64,000 bases of DNA from Streptomyces chrestomyceticus JCM 4735 (GTDB lineage: Bacteria > Actinomycetota > Actinomycetes > Streptomycetales > Streptomycetaceae), in assembly GCF_003865135.1 (NCBI RefSeq), contig NZ_BHZC01000001.1, positions 3,162,001-3,226,000 of the forward strand, given 5' to 3'. Each line of letters starts with the position of its first letter. Positions within the stretch are counted from its first letter, which is position 1. The translations under genes were made by a program, and so were the position numbers. The notes under the pieces are model-generated. The model was not told the DNA's origin. It saw only the letters and a list, made by a program, of their open reading frames with translations, and made no database searches. This document shows positions 26,471-34,887 of this stretch, in pieces.

Positions 26471-28879
26471 TCACGCCGCGACCGGGACCTCCGGGGTGGC
26501 CGGGGCCGAGGCCGGGGTCAGGGCCAGGTCGAGGACCTGGCGGACGTCGGAGACCGGGTGGACGTCCAGCTTGTCCAGGATCTCGGCGGGGACGTCGTCC
26601 AGGTCCGGCTCGTTGCGCTTGGGGATGACCACGGTCGTGATGCCCGCCCGGTGCGCCGCGAGCAGCTTCTGCTTGACGCCGCCGATCGGCAGCACCCGCC
26701 CGGTCAGCGAGACCTCGCCGGTCATCGCCACGTCCGGGCGCACCTGCCGCCCGGAGAGCAGCGAGGCCAGTGCCGTCGTCATCGTCACGCCCGCGCTCGG
26801 TCCGTCCTTCGGCACGGCTCCCGCCGGTACGTGCAGGTGGACGCCGCGTTCCTTCAGGTCACCGACCGGCAGCTCCAGTTCGGCGCCGTGCGAGCGCAGG
26901 AAGGACAGCGCGATGTGCGCGGACTCCTTCATCACGTCGCCCAACTGACCCGTGAGCTGGAGGCCGGACGCGCCGGTCTCCGGGTCGGCGAGCGAGGCTT
27001 CGACGTACAGCACGTCGCCGCCCGCGCCGGTGACCGCGAGGCCGGTGACCACGCCGGGCACCGACGTGCGCCGCTCGGCCGGGTCCTGAGCAGACTCGGG
27101 AGTGTGGTGCGGGCGCCCGATCAGCGGGCGCAGTTCGTCCACGCCCACCGTGAACGGCAGGTCGCGCTCGCCCAGTTCGCTCTGGGCCGCGACCTTCCGC
27201 AGCAGCCGCCCGACGGCCCGCTCCAGGTTCCGTACGCCCGCCTCGCGGGTGTACTCACCCGCCAGCTTGTGCAGCGCCTCGTCCGTGAGCGTGACCTCGC
27301 CGGACTCCAGCCCGGCCCGCTCCAACTGGCGCGGCAGCAGGTGGTCCCGGGCGATGACGACCTTCTCGTCCTGGGTGTAGCCGTCGAGCCGGACCAGCTC
27401 CATGCGGTCGAGCAGCGGCTCCGGGATGGCCTCCAGGACGTTGGCGGTGGCCAGGAAGACCACGTCGCTGAGGTCCAGCTCGACCTCCAGGTAGTGGTCC
27501 CGGAAGGTGTGGTTCTGGGCCGGGTCGAGGACTTCGAGGAGGGCGGCGGCCGGGTCGCCCCGGAAGTCCGAGCCGACCTTGTCGATCTCGTCGAGCAGGA
27601 CGACCGGGTTCATCGAACCGGCCTCCTTGATGGCGCGGACGATACGGCCGGGCAGCGCGCCGACGTACGTACGCCGGTGGCCGCGGATCTCCGCCTCGTC
27701 CCGTACGCCGCCGAGGGCGACCCGGACGAACTTGCGGCCCATGGAACGGGCCACGGACTCGCCCAGCGAGGTCTTGCCGACGCCGGGCGGCCCGACCAGC
27801 GCCAGCACGGCGCCGCCGCGGCGGCCGCCGACCAGCCCGAGGCCGCGGTCCGCGCGCCGCTTGCGCACGGCCAGGTACTCGGTGATGCGCTCCTTGACGT
27901 CCTCCAGACCGGCGTGGTCGGCGTCCAGGATCTCCTTGGCGCCGGGGATGTCGTACGCGTCCTCCGTGCGCTCGTTCCACGGCAGCTCCAGCACCGTGTC
28001 CAGCCAGGTCCTGATCCAGCTCCCCTCGGGGCTCTGGTCGCTGGACCGCTCCAGCTTGTCGACCTCCTTGAGGGCCGCCTTGCGGACGTCCTCGGGCAGT
28101 TGGGCGGCCTCGACGCGGGCGCGGTAGTCCTCGCCCTCGTCCTCCGGGTCGCCGTTCAGCTCGGCCAGCTCCTTGCGGACGGCCTCCATCTGGCGGCGCA
28201 GCAGGAACTCGCGCTGCTGCTTGTCGACGCCCTCCTGGACGTCCTTGGCGATGGCCTCCGCCACGTCCTGCTCGGCGAGGTGGTCGCGCAGCGCTTCGGT
28301 GGCCTGCTTCAGCCGCGCCACCGGGTCGGTGGTCTCCAGCAGGCGCACCTTCTGCTCGGTGCTCAGGAACGGCGAGTAGCCGGAGTTGTCCGCGAGCTGC
28401 GAGACGTCCTCGATCTGCTGGACGCGGTCCACGACCTGCCAGGCGCCGCGCTTCTTGAGCCAGTCGGTGGCCAGCGCCTTGTACTCCTTGACCAGCTCGG
28501 TGACCGCGCCGGGCAGGGGCTCGGGCACCGTCTCGTCGACGGTGGTGCCCTCCACCCACAGCGCGGCTCCGGGCCCGGTGGTGCCCGCGCCGATCCGCAC
28601 CCGGCCGAGGCCGCGGATGAGCGCGCCGGGGTCGCCGTCGGACAGCCGCCCGACCTGCTCGACGCGGCCCAGCACGCCGATGCCCGCGTACGAGCCGTCG
28701 ATCCGCGGCACAAGAAGCACCCGCGGCTTGTTACCCGGTGAGGCGGCGGACTGCGCGGCCTCGACCGCGGCCCGCACGTCCGCCTCGGAAAGGTCCAGCG
28801 GCACCACCATGCCGGGCAGCACGACCTCGTCGTCGAGGGGCAGCACGGGCAGAGTGAGCGAGGTGGACGTCGAAGCCAT
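26471..28879 (-). CDS. lon: ATP-dependent protease Lon
   Basis: An 802-residue Lon A-type protease: N-terminal substrate domain, coiled coil around 200-280, AAA+ module with Walker A GPPGVGKT (363-370), and C-terminal serine peptidase domain. The catalytic dyad is Ser at about 695 in KDGPSAGVTM and Lys at about 736 in GGVKQK. It degrades misfolded and regulatory proteins in the cytosol. I chose ATG 28879 because it gives the usual length and LPVLPL start; a longer frame to 29035 runs through the operator region. Upstream lie a HAIR box and a ClgR-type box, matching known control of actinomycete lon by HspR and ClgR. Confidence 0.97.
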   Translation of the reverse strand: MASTSTSLTLPVLPLDDEVVLPGMVVPLDLSEADVRAAVEAAQSAASPGNKPRVLLVPRIDGSYAGIGVLGRVEQVGRLSDGDPGALIRGLGRVRIGAGTTGPGAALWVEGTTVDETVPEPLPGAVTELVKEYKALATDWLKKRGAWQVVDRVQQIEDVSQLADNSGYSPFLSTEQKVRLLETTDPVARLKQATEALRDHLAEQDVAEAIAKDVQEGVDKQQREFLLRRQMEAVRKELAELNGDPEDEGEDYRARVEAAQLPEDVRKAALKEVDKLERSSDQSPEGSWIRTWLDTVLELPWNERTEDAYDIPGAKEILDADHAGLEDVKERITEYLAVRKRRADRGLGLVGGRRGGAVLALVGPPGVGKTSLGESVARSMGRKFVRVALGGVRDEAEIRGHRRTYVGALPGRIVRAIKEAGSMNPVVLLDEIDKVGSDFRGDPAAALLEVLDPAQNHTFRDHYLEVELDLSDVVFLATANVLEAIPEPLLDRMELVRLDGYTQDEKVVIARDHLLPRQLERAGLESGEVTLTDEALHKLAGEYTREAGVRNLERAVGRLLRKVAAQSELGERDLPFTVGVDELRPLIGRPHHTPESAQDPAERRTSVPGVVTGLAVTGAGGDVLYVEASLADPETGASGLQLTGQLGDVMKESAHIALSFLRSHGAELELPVGDLKERGVHLHVPAGAVPKDGPSAGVTMTTALASLLSGRQVRPDVAMTGEVSLTGRVLPIGGVKQKLLAAHRAGITTVVIPKRNEPDLDDVPAEILDKLDVHPVSDVRQVLDLALTPASAPATPEVPVAA

Positions 28880-28900
28880 GATCTCCCCTTCGGCATTCAA

Positions 28901-28921
28901 GTTGAGCAATACCCACTCAAT
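28901..28921 (-). promoter_or_regulatory. HAIR-type HspR operator of lon
   Basis: TTGAG (28902-28906) and CTCAA (28916-28920) are separated by 9 bases, the exact spacing of the HAIR consensus CTTGAGT-N7-ACTCAAG; the match is good but not perfect at the outer bases. lon is an established member of the HspR heat-shock regulon in actinomycetes. The site lies 23-40 bases upstream of the start codon. Confidence 0.8.
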
Positions 28922-28953
28922 GCTTGTGAGCCGTGAGATGTTCCCCCGGCCGT

Positions 28954-28967
28954 GTTCGCTGTGAGCG
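28954..28967 (+). promoter_or_regulatory. ClgR-type operator of lon
   Basis: GTTCGC (28954-28959), then five bases, then GCG (28965-28967), exactly the published ClgR box GTTCGC-N5-GCG found at clpP1, clgR and lon. It lies about 75-88 bases upstream of the start codon, consistent with an activator site. Confidence 0.75.
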
Positions 28968-29120
28968 ATCAGGCACACCAGTGTCCGGTACGGCTTGACC
29001 TTGCAGACGTCAGCTTTAGGTATGCGATCTTGCATAGGTCAACGTGACCTTGCATCGGGGGGAGGTAGCTGTACATGGCGTGCGTCAGAGGTCTTTCAGG
29101 GCAGTTCCGCCGGGCCGCCG

Positions 29121-29505
29121 ATGGCCGGGTTCGAGGTGGCGTACGTCGTCCCGGGCGGGGCGGAGGTACGGCGCCCGCTGGCGGACGTACGGGCGGTGCG
29201 GTCTGAGGACATCGCACCTGTACGCGCGTTCACCTCGTGCCGCGGCCAGCGGAACTTTCCGGGCCTGTGATGGTCGGCGACGGCGGGCGGGAAGATCGGG
29301 TACGTGTCCTGACCGGGGCGGGATCACGTGATGCTGCGGGGCGTCGACCCGGCGGTGGTCGGCATCTTCTCGCGGCCGTTGTGGCTGTCCGGGCCCTGCC
29401 AGGCGGGCTTGCCCGCCTGGCAGGGCCGGGCTGTTTCGACCGCCGGGGCGACGGCTCGGCGAGTCATGGACTGCCGCCCGGCCGGGCGGCGCCGAACGGG
29501 CTGGA
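29121..29505 (+). pseudogene. Decayed TnsA-like PD-(D/E)XK endonuclease gene
   Basis: From ATG 29121 one frame reads like the start of the TnsA-like endonucleases common in Streptomyces: FEVAYVVPGGAEVRRPLADV, then PVRxFxSxRGQRNFPGL. It stops with TGA at 29268, continues W-SATAGGKIGYVS, meets a second TGA at 29310, and continues DHVMLRGVDPAVVGI, then RPLWL and finally RRVMDCRPAGRR. From memory, both TGA codons occupy positions that are Trp in intact relatives. The middle catalytic stretch after RPLWL is replaced by a palindrome, and the C-terminal part is missing. I judge it non-functional. Confidence 0.7.
29392..29427. repeat. Perfect 36-bp palindrome with 17-bp arms
   Basis: The arms at 29392-29408 and 29411-29427 are exact reverse complements around TT. 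It lies inside the TnsA-like remnant at the point where similarity to the family is lost. It could act as a terminator, or mark where a small element or deletion joined. Confidence 0.85.
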
Positions 29506-29574
29506 TGACGCAGGTGGCTTGTGATCGGGTGGGTGGCATGGTCGGCGGGGCCGAGGTGGGGTTGTCGTTCGGTG

Positions 29575-30264
29575 TTAGTCGAGGCGGTGGTGGTCGAGGA
29601 CGTGTGCGGCGGTGCGTAGCAGGGGTTGGTTGTGGCGGAAGGAGTGGGCGCGCAGCCGGGCCAGGGCGTCGTCGGGGGTGAGGTTGTGCGTTGCGGCGAG
29701 GATGCCGGCGGCCATGTGGACGGTGGGTGGGTAACCCTGTGGTCCGCGCTGGGCGGGGCGGGCGTGGGTTGTGATCAGGTGGGGGTGTTCGTCGAGGGTG
29801 AGCAGGGCGAGGATGCGGGCGTAGGCGGCGGCCCGGTCCTGGTGCTGTGCGGTGAAGGGGGTGGGGGTGCTGCGGTAGAGGTCCATGGCGCCGATGAGGA
29901 GGTTGCCGAGGGCCAGGGGCAGGGCCAGGACGCGGCGGGCTCCGGTTTCGCACGCGGTCGGTGTGAAGGCGGGCCACCGCCCGCCCGCCTGGTGCAGGTC
30001 CGCTTCGACGGTGCGGCGGTGGACGTAGGCGTCGGTGCACGGTCCTTCGCCGGTGACCAACTGGGCGTCCTCCACGGCCCGGGCGCGCTCGTCGGTGGCG
30101 CAACCCAGCACCCGCAGTTCGCCGGTGGTGACCACGGTGACGCCGCCGAAGTCGGCGTCCAGGTCTTCGACGCAGGCTTGACAGGCGGTGTGGAGGGTGA
30201 CGGCATCGGTAGCGCCCGCGGCGCCGATGCGCTGCCACGCCGCGTCATGGTGCTCGGGGGTCAT
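29575..30264 (-). CDS. GAF and ANTAR domain regulator (1 of 5)
   Basis: A 229-residue protein. An N-terminal GAF-like sensor (about 10-165, with TACQACVEDLDADFGGVTVV and TGEGPCTDAYVHRR) is followed by a C-terminal ANTAR-like three-helix domain (VHMAAGILAATHNLTPDDALARLR). ANTAR proteins bind paired hexaloop RNA hairpins and relieve transcription termination. This ANTAR lacks the usual EQAKG sequence (MAAGI instead), so RNA binding is less certain. ATG 30264 was chosen over an upstream in-frame start because the GAF domain begins shortly after it. Confidence 0.8.
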   Translation of the reverse strand: MTPEHHDAAWQRIGAAGATDAVTLHTACQACVEDLDADFGGVTVVTTGELRVLGCATDERARAVEDAQLVTGEGPCTDAYVHRRTVEADLHQAGGRWPAFTPTACETGARRVLALPLALGNLLIGAMDLYRSTPTPFTAQHQDRAAAYARILALLTLDEHPHLITTHARPAQRGPQGYPPTVHMAAGILAATHNLTPDDALARLRAHSFRHNQPLLRTAAHVLDHHRLD

Positions 30265-30369
30265 AGGACTGTCCCTTTCCGTTGGGTTGCCCCGGGCACT
30301 GGACGGGGGCCGATGTTGCCGCCGGGGGCTGGGGCGGGTGTCGGCTGGAGCAGCGGGCACGGCTTGGGG

Positions 30370-31098
30370 TCAGGGACGCTGGATGATGGAGGTGTCGAGC
30401 GAGCCGTCGATCAGCTGTTGGCACAGCGCGGTCAGGGGCTGCCGGTGCGCGCGGGCGTGCCGGCGCAGGGCGTCGAAGGCGTCGTCGAGGGTGATGTTCC
30501 AGCGTTCGGCCAGGATGCCCTTGGCCTGCTCGATGCTGATGCGGCTGGTCAGAGCGGCCCGCAGCTGGGCCCGTTCGATGTTGCCGTGGGCGATGGTGCG
30601 GTGCTGCAGGATCGCGATGGTCGCCACGTCCGCCAGCGCCTGCGCCACGCCTGCGTCGGTTGTGCTGAGGTCCTGTTCGCGGGTGTCGAAGAGGTTCAGG
30701 GCGCCCACGATCTGCTGGCGCAGCCGCAGGGGCAGGGCGTGGGTGGTGACGAAGCCGGCCTGGCGGGCGTGCCCGGCGAAGCGCGCGAACCCGGCGGTCT
30801 GGACGGGGGAGTTCAGGACGATGTTCAGCCGGGCGGTGCCGCTGCGGTGACACTCCACGCACGGCCCCTGGTCGGCCTGCAAGGCGAACAGTTCCAGCAG
30901 CCGGGTGTGCTCGTCGGAGGCGGCGATCACCTGGAGGCTGCCGCCCGGGTCGGCGAGCATGACACCGACCGCCGACACGTCCAGCAGTTCGTTGCACCGG
31001 TCGCACAGCCGGTGCAGGAAATCGATCAGGTCGAAGTCGTCGACCAGCGTGTCCACGGCCTCGACCATGGCCGCCAGCAGTCGTTCCTCACGCCTCAT
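30370..31098 (-). CDS. GAF and ANTAR domain regulator (2 of 5)
   Basis: A 242-residue protein with a GAF domain (about 20-165: CNELLDVSAVGVMLAD, then LQADQGPCVECHRSG) and a canonical ANTAR domain from about 180 (SRISIEQAKGILAERWNITLDDAFDALRRHAR). It closely resembles the fourth protein of the island (32807-33541). The start overlaps the end of the third gene by 4 bases (ATGA), so the two are translationally coupled. Likely role: RNA-binding antitermination in response to a small molecule or redox cue. Confidence 0.88.
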   Translation of the reverse strand: MRREERLLAAMVEAVDTLVDDFDLIDFLHRLCDRCNELLDVSAVGVMLADPGGSLQVIAASDEHTRLLELFALQADQGPCVECHRSGTARLNIVLNSPVQTAGFARFAGHARQAGFVTTHALPLRLRQQIVGALNLFDTREQDLSTTDAGVAQALADVATIAILQHRTIAHGNIERAQLRAALTSRISIEQAKGILAERWNITLDDAFDALRRHARAHRQPLTALCQQLIDGSLDTSIIQRP

Positions 31099-31835
31099 GG
31101 CCCGTCAGTCCCTTCGCCGGAAATTCCCGGCCCCTTTTCATCATTGTGAAAGCGCAACCGCCGGGCCACCACGTCCTCGGCGGCCTCCACCACGCTCTGC
31201 CGGTGTCCGTAGGCGTAGCCGCGCAAGAGCAGCAACGCCCGGGCCAGCGGCACCCCGGCCTGCACACTGATCATCCCGGTGGCCTGGTGGACGACGGCCC
31301 GGTAGAGCTCGGAGCCGCTGTCGGCTCTGGCGAACGCCTCCTGCTGCGGGCCACCGTGCAGGAACACGGCGGTCAGGGCGTTGGCCACCAGCCAGGCGTC
31401 GGTCAGCGTCGCATCCGGGAGGGGGCCGGATGCCGCGCGCTGCAAGGTCAAGGTGCCCAGGCACGCGGAGCCGACGTGCAGCGGCAGGCAGAAGACGGCC
31501 CCGATGCCCAGGGCCGTGGCTTCCGGCAGCAGCGCGGGCCACCGGCTGGCCGCGACCCGCGACAGATCCGGCACCAGAACCTGCGCGCAGGACACCATCA
31601 CCTCGGGCCCCGGCCCTTGGCCCAGCGTGAACTGCAGGTCTTCCAGCCGTGTGCTGGTGCCCTCGGTGCACCACAGCGGTTCGCTCTGGCCGTCGGCCGT
31701 CGTGACACAGGCGGCGATGCCGTCCACGCCGAGGAGCTGGGCGCACAGGTTCGGGTCGGCGCCGACCAGCCTCCTGTCCCCGGCGGCGGGCTGCAGGCTC
31801 CTGAGCACCGCAGCCAGATCACGGCCGGTTGCCAC
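31095..31835 (-). CDS. GAF and ANTAR domain regulator (3 of 5)
   Basis: A 246-residue protein. The GAF region includes LCAQLLGVDGIAACVTTADG and LQFTLGQGPGPEVMVS; the ANTAR region reads YRAVVHQATGMISVQAGVPLARALLLLRGYAYGH. It resembles the fifth protein (33634-34353), including the HQATGM variant of the ANTAR core. GTG 31835 is chosen because GGGAGG lies 8 bases upstream; the longer frame to 31916 has no ribosome site. First gene of a minus-strand pair with the second regulator. Confidence 0.82.
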   Translation of the reverse strand: MATGRDLAAVLRSLQPAAGDRRLVGADPNLCAQLLGVDGIAACVTTADGQSEPLWCTEGTSTRLEDLQFTLGQGPGPEVMVSCAQVLVPDLSRVAASRWPALLPEATALGIGAVFCLPLHVGSACLGTLTLQRAASGPLPDATLTDAWLVANALTAVFLHGGPQQEAFARADSGSELYRAVVHQATGMISVQAGVPLARALLLLRGYAYGHRQSVVEAAEDVVARRLRFHNDEKGPGISGEGTDGP

Positions 31836-32806
31836 CGCTCTCACCTCCCGGCACGACCACCGGTCGCCCGCGAGCGATATCCCGTCGTGGCGGGACGTAC
31901 TCCTGATGCCTTCCACTCTAGGGATTCCCTGGCAGTCGGCGGACGAAGACGCCAGAGGACGGCCTGCCCCGGCTGTGGCGGCGAGCGGGCGGTGCTGGAG
32001 GCCGCCGCCCGCGGGTGCAGCTCGGACACGTGATCGCCTCGGTCGGCGGCCGGGAACCCGTACTGGCCGTACGGGCTTTCACGGACCTGCGGTGTCTGCA
32101 TCCGGCGGTCGGCGCACCCCTCGTGGTGACGGCGCACCGTGGGCTTCGCGGCCGTGCGAGCCCTGGGAGCCTCCGCCCCAGTGACGTGCCCCGCCAGCCG
32201 GCGCGCACCCGTCACCCACGGGACGACGGCGCCGTACGCCCGACTCCGCCGACGATCTTGAAGGGGAGAACAACCGCCGTCCGGCTGCCAGGGCTTGAGG
32301 GAGATCCTCGTGTCGCTCCAGAAAGGACCGGGCGGCGGTCGGCGACCGCGATGGGCGTTCTTGCCGGACCCGAGACGCTCGACGCCAACGGCAGCAGCCC
32401 CAGCACGTGCTGGGGACGGCGCTCGCCCGTCCCCGGGAGCGGCAGTGGCACATGCCGAGCCCGTGGAGACTCGTTGATGGCGCCCTGGTCCGAGGCGGAC
32501 CCACGCACGCTCCTTCCCCGCCCAAGGCTAGGGAGATGGAAGTGCGCGGTGCAGGGGCGGGAAATCGCTGTGCGGACCGGTCACGGCGCGCTACGCTGGG
32601 TAGTGCATCGTGAGGCCGCCCAGGCCGTGTGGAACCGGCCCAAGCGGCGGCCCCGGACGGGCCAGAAGGAGCCGAGGCGAGAAGCAGTCCCTGTCAGCGG
32701 GCATATCGCGGTCCCCTGTGACCGGACTCCTTCTCCCACCGCCGAGCGCGCGCCCAGCCCCCGCTCCCGTCGCGGAGGCGGGAGCCTGCCGACAGGCGGC
32801 CCCGAC
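31836..32806. other. Long intergenic region between divergent GAF-ANTAR genes
   Basis: About 970 bases without a convincing gene. Open frames exist on both strands but have no ribosome sites or recognisable domains, and one simply runs into the fourth regulator. TACGCT at 32592-32597 resembles a -10 box. Because ANTAR proteins act on RNA leaders, a long untranslated leader for the rightward pair is possible. I could not identify the paired hexaloops by eye. Confidence 0.4.
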
Positions 32807-33541
32807 GTGGATATCACCGAATCTCAAGCGCGCGTCGCCGAAGCGATGCGCGACCTGGTGCACCGCACCAGCGACTTCGACCCCCTGGAACTGCTGCACG
32901 ACCTGACCGCCCACGTGGCGCAGCTGCTGCCGGTGGCCGGGGCGGGCGTCACCGTCCTGGACGAGATGAGGCGGGTGGAGTACGCCACCGCCTCCGATGA
33001 ACGCTGCCGGCACCTGGAACAGGTCCAGATCGACTTGGACGAAGGGCCGTGCCTGGAGGCCACGCGTACCGGGGTTGCGCTGGCGGTCAGCTCGCTGACC
33101 GGTCCGCCGGCCCTGCGCTGGCCCCGCTTCGCCCGCAACGCCCGGCGCGTGGGCATCACCGCGGTGGCCGCCGTCCCGCTGCGCTCTCCGGCCCTCACCA
33201 TCGGCGCGCTGAACCTGATGAGCGACCAGGACAGCGATGCGGCGCCCGACGGCCCGCGGTTGCGCATCGCCCAGGCCCTGGCCGACGCCGCCGCCAGCTG
33301 CTTCGGCCACCGGCAACAGGCCCGCGACCAGGCCGCCGTGATCGAGCAGTTGACCATCGCGCTCGACAGCCGCCTGGTGATCGAACAGGCCAAGGGGGTG
33401 CTGTCGGAGCGCCTCAAGGTCTCGGTGGACGAGGCGTTCCAGCGCCTGCGCCGGCACGCCCGGGCCCGGCAGCAGAAACTCACCGCCCTGGCCGCCGAGG
33501 TCGCCCAGGGCACCATCCCCACCGAACTGGCCCGCAGCTGA
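32807..33541 (+). CDS. GAF and ANTAR domain regulator (4 of 5)
   Basis: A 244-residue protein with GAF (about 25-165: VAQLLPVAGAGVTVLDE, then IDLDEGPCLEATRTG) and ANTAR (DSRLVIEQAKGVLSERLKVSVDEAFQRLRRHARARQQKL) domains. It is a paralogue of the second protein. GTG 32807 has only a weak AGGCGG upstream; ATG 32845 is an alternative. The stop is followed by a 9-bp tandem repeat and then the fifth regulator. Confidence 0.85.
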   Translation: MDITESQARVAEAMRDLVHRTSDFDPLELLHDLTAHVAQLLPVAGAGVTVLDEMRRVEYATASDERCRHLEQVQIDLDEGPCLEATRTGVALAVSSLTGPPALRWPRFARNARRVGITAVAAVPLRSPALTIGALNLMSDQDSDAAPDGPRLRIAQALADAAASCFGHRQQARDQAAVIEQLTIALDSRLVIEQAKGVLSERLKVSVDEAFQRLRRHARARQQKLTALAAEVAQGTIPTELARS

Positions 33542-33577
33542 GCCCGGCCAGCCGGCCGGACCGCACCCGTACTGTAG

Positions 33578-33618
33578 CCTGCCGTGCCTGCCGTGCCTGC
33601 CGTGCCTGCCGTGCCTGC
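33578..33618 (+). repeat. 9-bp tandem repeat CCTGCCGTG, 4.5 copies
   Basis: Four perfect copies of CCTGCCGTG begin at 33578, followed by a partial copy. The array fills the gap between the stop of one GAF-ANTAR gene and the ribosome site (GGAAGG) of the next. Copy-number change here would alter intergenic spacing but no protein. Confidence 0.92.
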
Positions 33619-33633
33619 GACGGAAGGTAACCC

Positions 33634-34353
33634 ATGCCCCGTACCGACCTGGACCAGTTGTGGAACCAGGTGCGTGGCGCCACCCGCGCCGGCCAGGGAC
33701 TGGGCTCCCTCTCGCCGGGCCTCGCCGCGCGCCAACTCGGCTACGACGCCCTGACCCTGTGCCTGGCCACCCCCCGCGGACACCTGGAACTGCTGTGGAG
33801 CGACGACGCCGCCGGCCGGCTCGGCCCGGTGCTGGACGACCTGCAGTACACCCTCGGCGAAGGCCCCACCCTGGACGCCGCCCGCACCGGCCGCACCATC
33901 ACCGAACCCGACCTCACCCGCACCCCCATCGACCGCTGGCCGCAGTTTTTGCCCGCCGCCGCCCGCACCCGCGCCCGCACCATCCTCGCCACCCCCCTGC
34001 ACCTGGGGGTCGTACCCGCCGGGGCCCTGACCGTCTACGGCACCACCGCCGGCGCGCCCACCGCCCACCAGCACGAGAGCATCGTCCGCTTCGCCCGTGC
34101 CGCCCTGCTCCTGCTCCTGCAGGCCTCCCCCGCCCGGCTGCTCACCGGCGACCACGCCCCGGGCATCACCCTCTACCGAGCCGAAGTCCACCAGGCCACC
34201 GGGATGCTGGCCGTCCAGCTCGCCCTCCCCCTCGACCAAGCCCTGCTGCGGCTGCGCGCCCACGCCTACGCCCACGACCGCGCCCTGCTCGACGTCGCCC
34301 ACGACATCCTCGCCCACCGCCTCCACCTGGAGCCGGAGGACACCGCACCCTGA
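33634..34353 (+). CDS. GAF and ANTAR domain regulator (5 of 5)
   Basis: A 239-residue protein: GAF region with LQYTLGEGPTLDAARTGRT and ILATPLHLGVVPAGALTVYG, and ANTAR-like region YRAEVHQATGMLAVQLALPLDQALLRLRAHAYAHD. It is a paralogue of the third protein. GGAAGG lies about 8 bases before ATG 33634. With the fourth gene it forms a rightward pair that mirrors the leftward third-second pair. Confidence 0.85.
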   Translation: MPRTDLDQLWNQVRGATRAGQGLGSLSPGLAARQLGYDALTLCLATPRGHLELLWSDDAAGRLGPVLDDLQYTLGEGPTLDAARTGRTITEPDLTRTPIDRWPQFLPAAARTRARTILATPLHLGVVPAGALTVYGTTAGAPTAHQHESIVRFARAALLLLLQASPARLLTGDHAPGITLYRAEVHQATGMLAVQLALPLDQALLRLRAHAYAHDRALLDVAHDILAHRLHLEPEDTAP

Positions 34354-34401
34354 CCCCGCCGCCCCGTCCGGCGAACGCCCCAGGCGGCGCGGCGGGCCCG
34401 C

Positions 34402-34761
34402 TCAGCCCGCCCGCAGCCCGCGTGGCACCGGCGGCGCGCCGCGGCCCGCGCCCGACCGCCCCGGCCGCCCGTGCGCGGACGGCACCAGACCATCAGCCGT
34501 GTGCAGTCGCAGGTCGCCTCCAAGGTGCCGCAGCCGGTCCCGGGTGGCCACCACCAGCGCCGCCCCGGCCAGATCCAGCGCGGTCACCGCCGTCAGATCC
34601 AGATGGACGCCGCGGCCGGGAAACCGCCGTGCAAGTTCCCCCAGGTACCGCTCCAGAACCTGGTGCGTGCGCGGCTCGACGGCGCCGCTCAGGCGCAGGC
34701 CGGGCGGACGCACGGTCCACCGCGCCCGTAACACGGCCGGAGAGGACGGCGGTGTCAACAT
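34402..34761 (-). CDS. STAS-domain protein (anti-sigma antagonist-like)
   Basis: A 119-residue protein with a STAS-like strand-helix order: LRLSGAVEPRTHQVLERYLGELARR, VHLDLTAVTALDLAGAALVV and GGDLRLHTADG. The usual phosphorylatable Ser/Thr position (D-x-S-G) reads LDLAG, so classical phosphoregulation by an RsbW-type kinase is unlikely. The C-terminus is disordered. It is convergent with the fifth GAF-ANTAR gene. Confidence 0.7.
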   Translation of the reverse strand: MLTPPSSPAVLRARWTVRPPGLRLSGAVEPRTHQVLERYLGELARRFPGRGVHLDLTAVTALDLAGAALVVATRDRLRHLGGDLRLHTADGLVPSAHGRPGRSGAGRGAPPVPRGLRAG

Positions 34762-34887
34762 GATCGCTCCAGGGTCCGGGGAGCTGAATGAACGTGACGT
34801 ACTCAGGCGACAGCCCGCCCGCCGCAGCCGGTTTCAACCTACCGCCCGAGCCGCGAAGCGCGAGAAGGTACCGGGGCCGAGCCGCGG

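Noticed and set aside
29268..29312. UGA read as tryptophan in the TnsA-like gene
   Set aside because: No recoding signal or precedent in Streptomyces, and the gene also lacks its C-terminal part, so decay explains the stops better.
31836..32806. A gene or pseudogene in the long gap between GAF-ANTAR genes
   Set aside because: Open frames on both strands have no ribosome site, no domain and weak similarity to nothing I know; left as intergenic.
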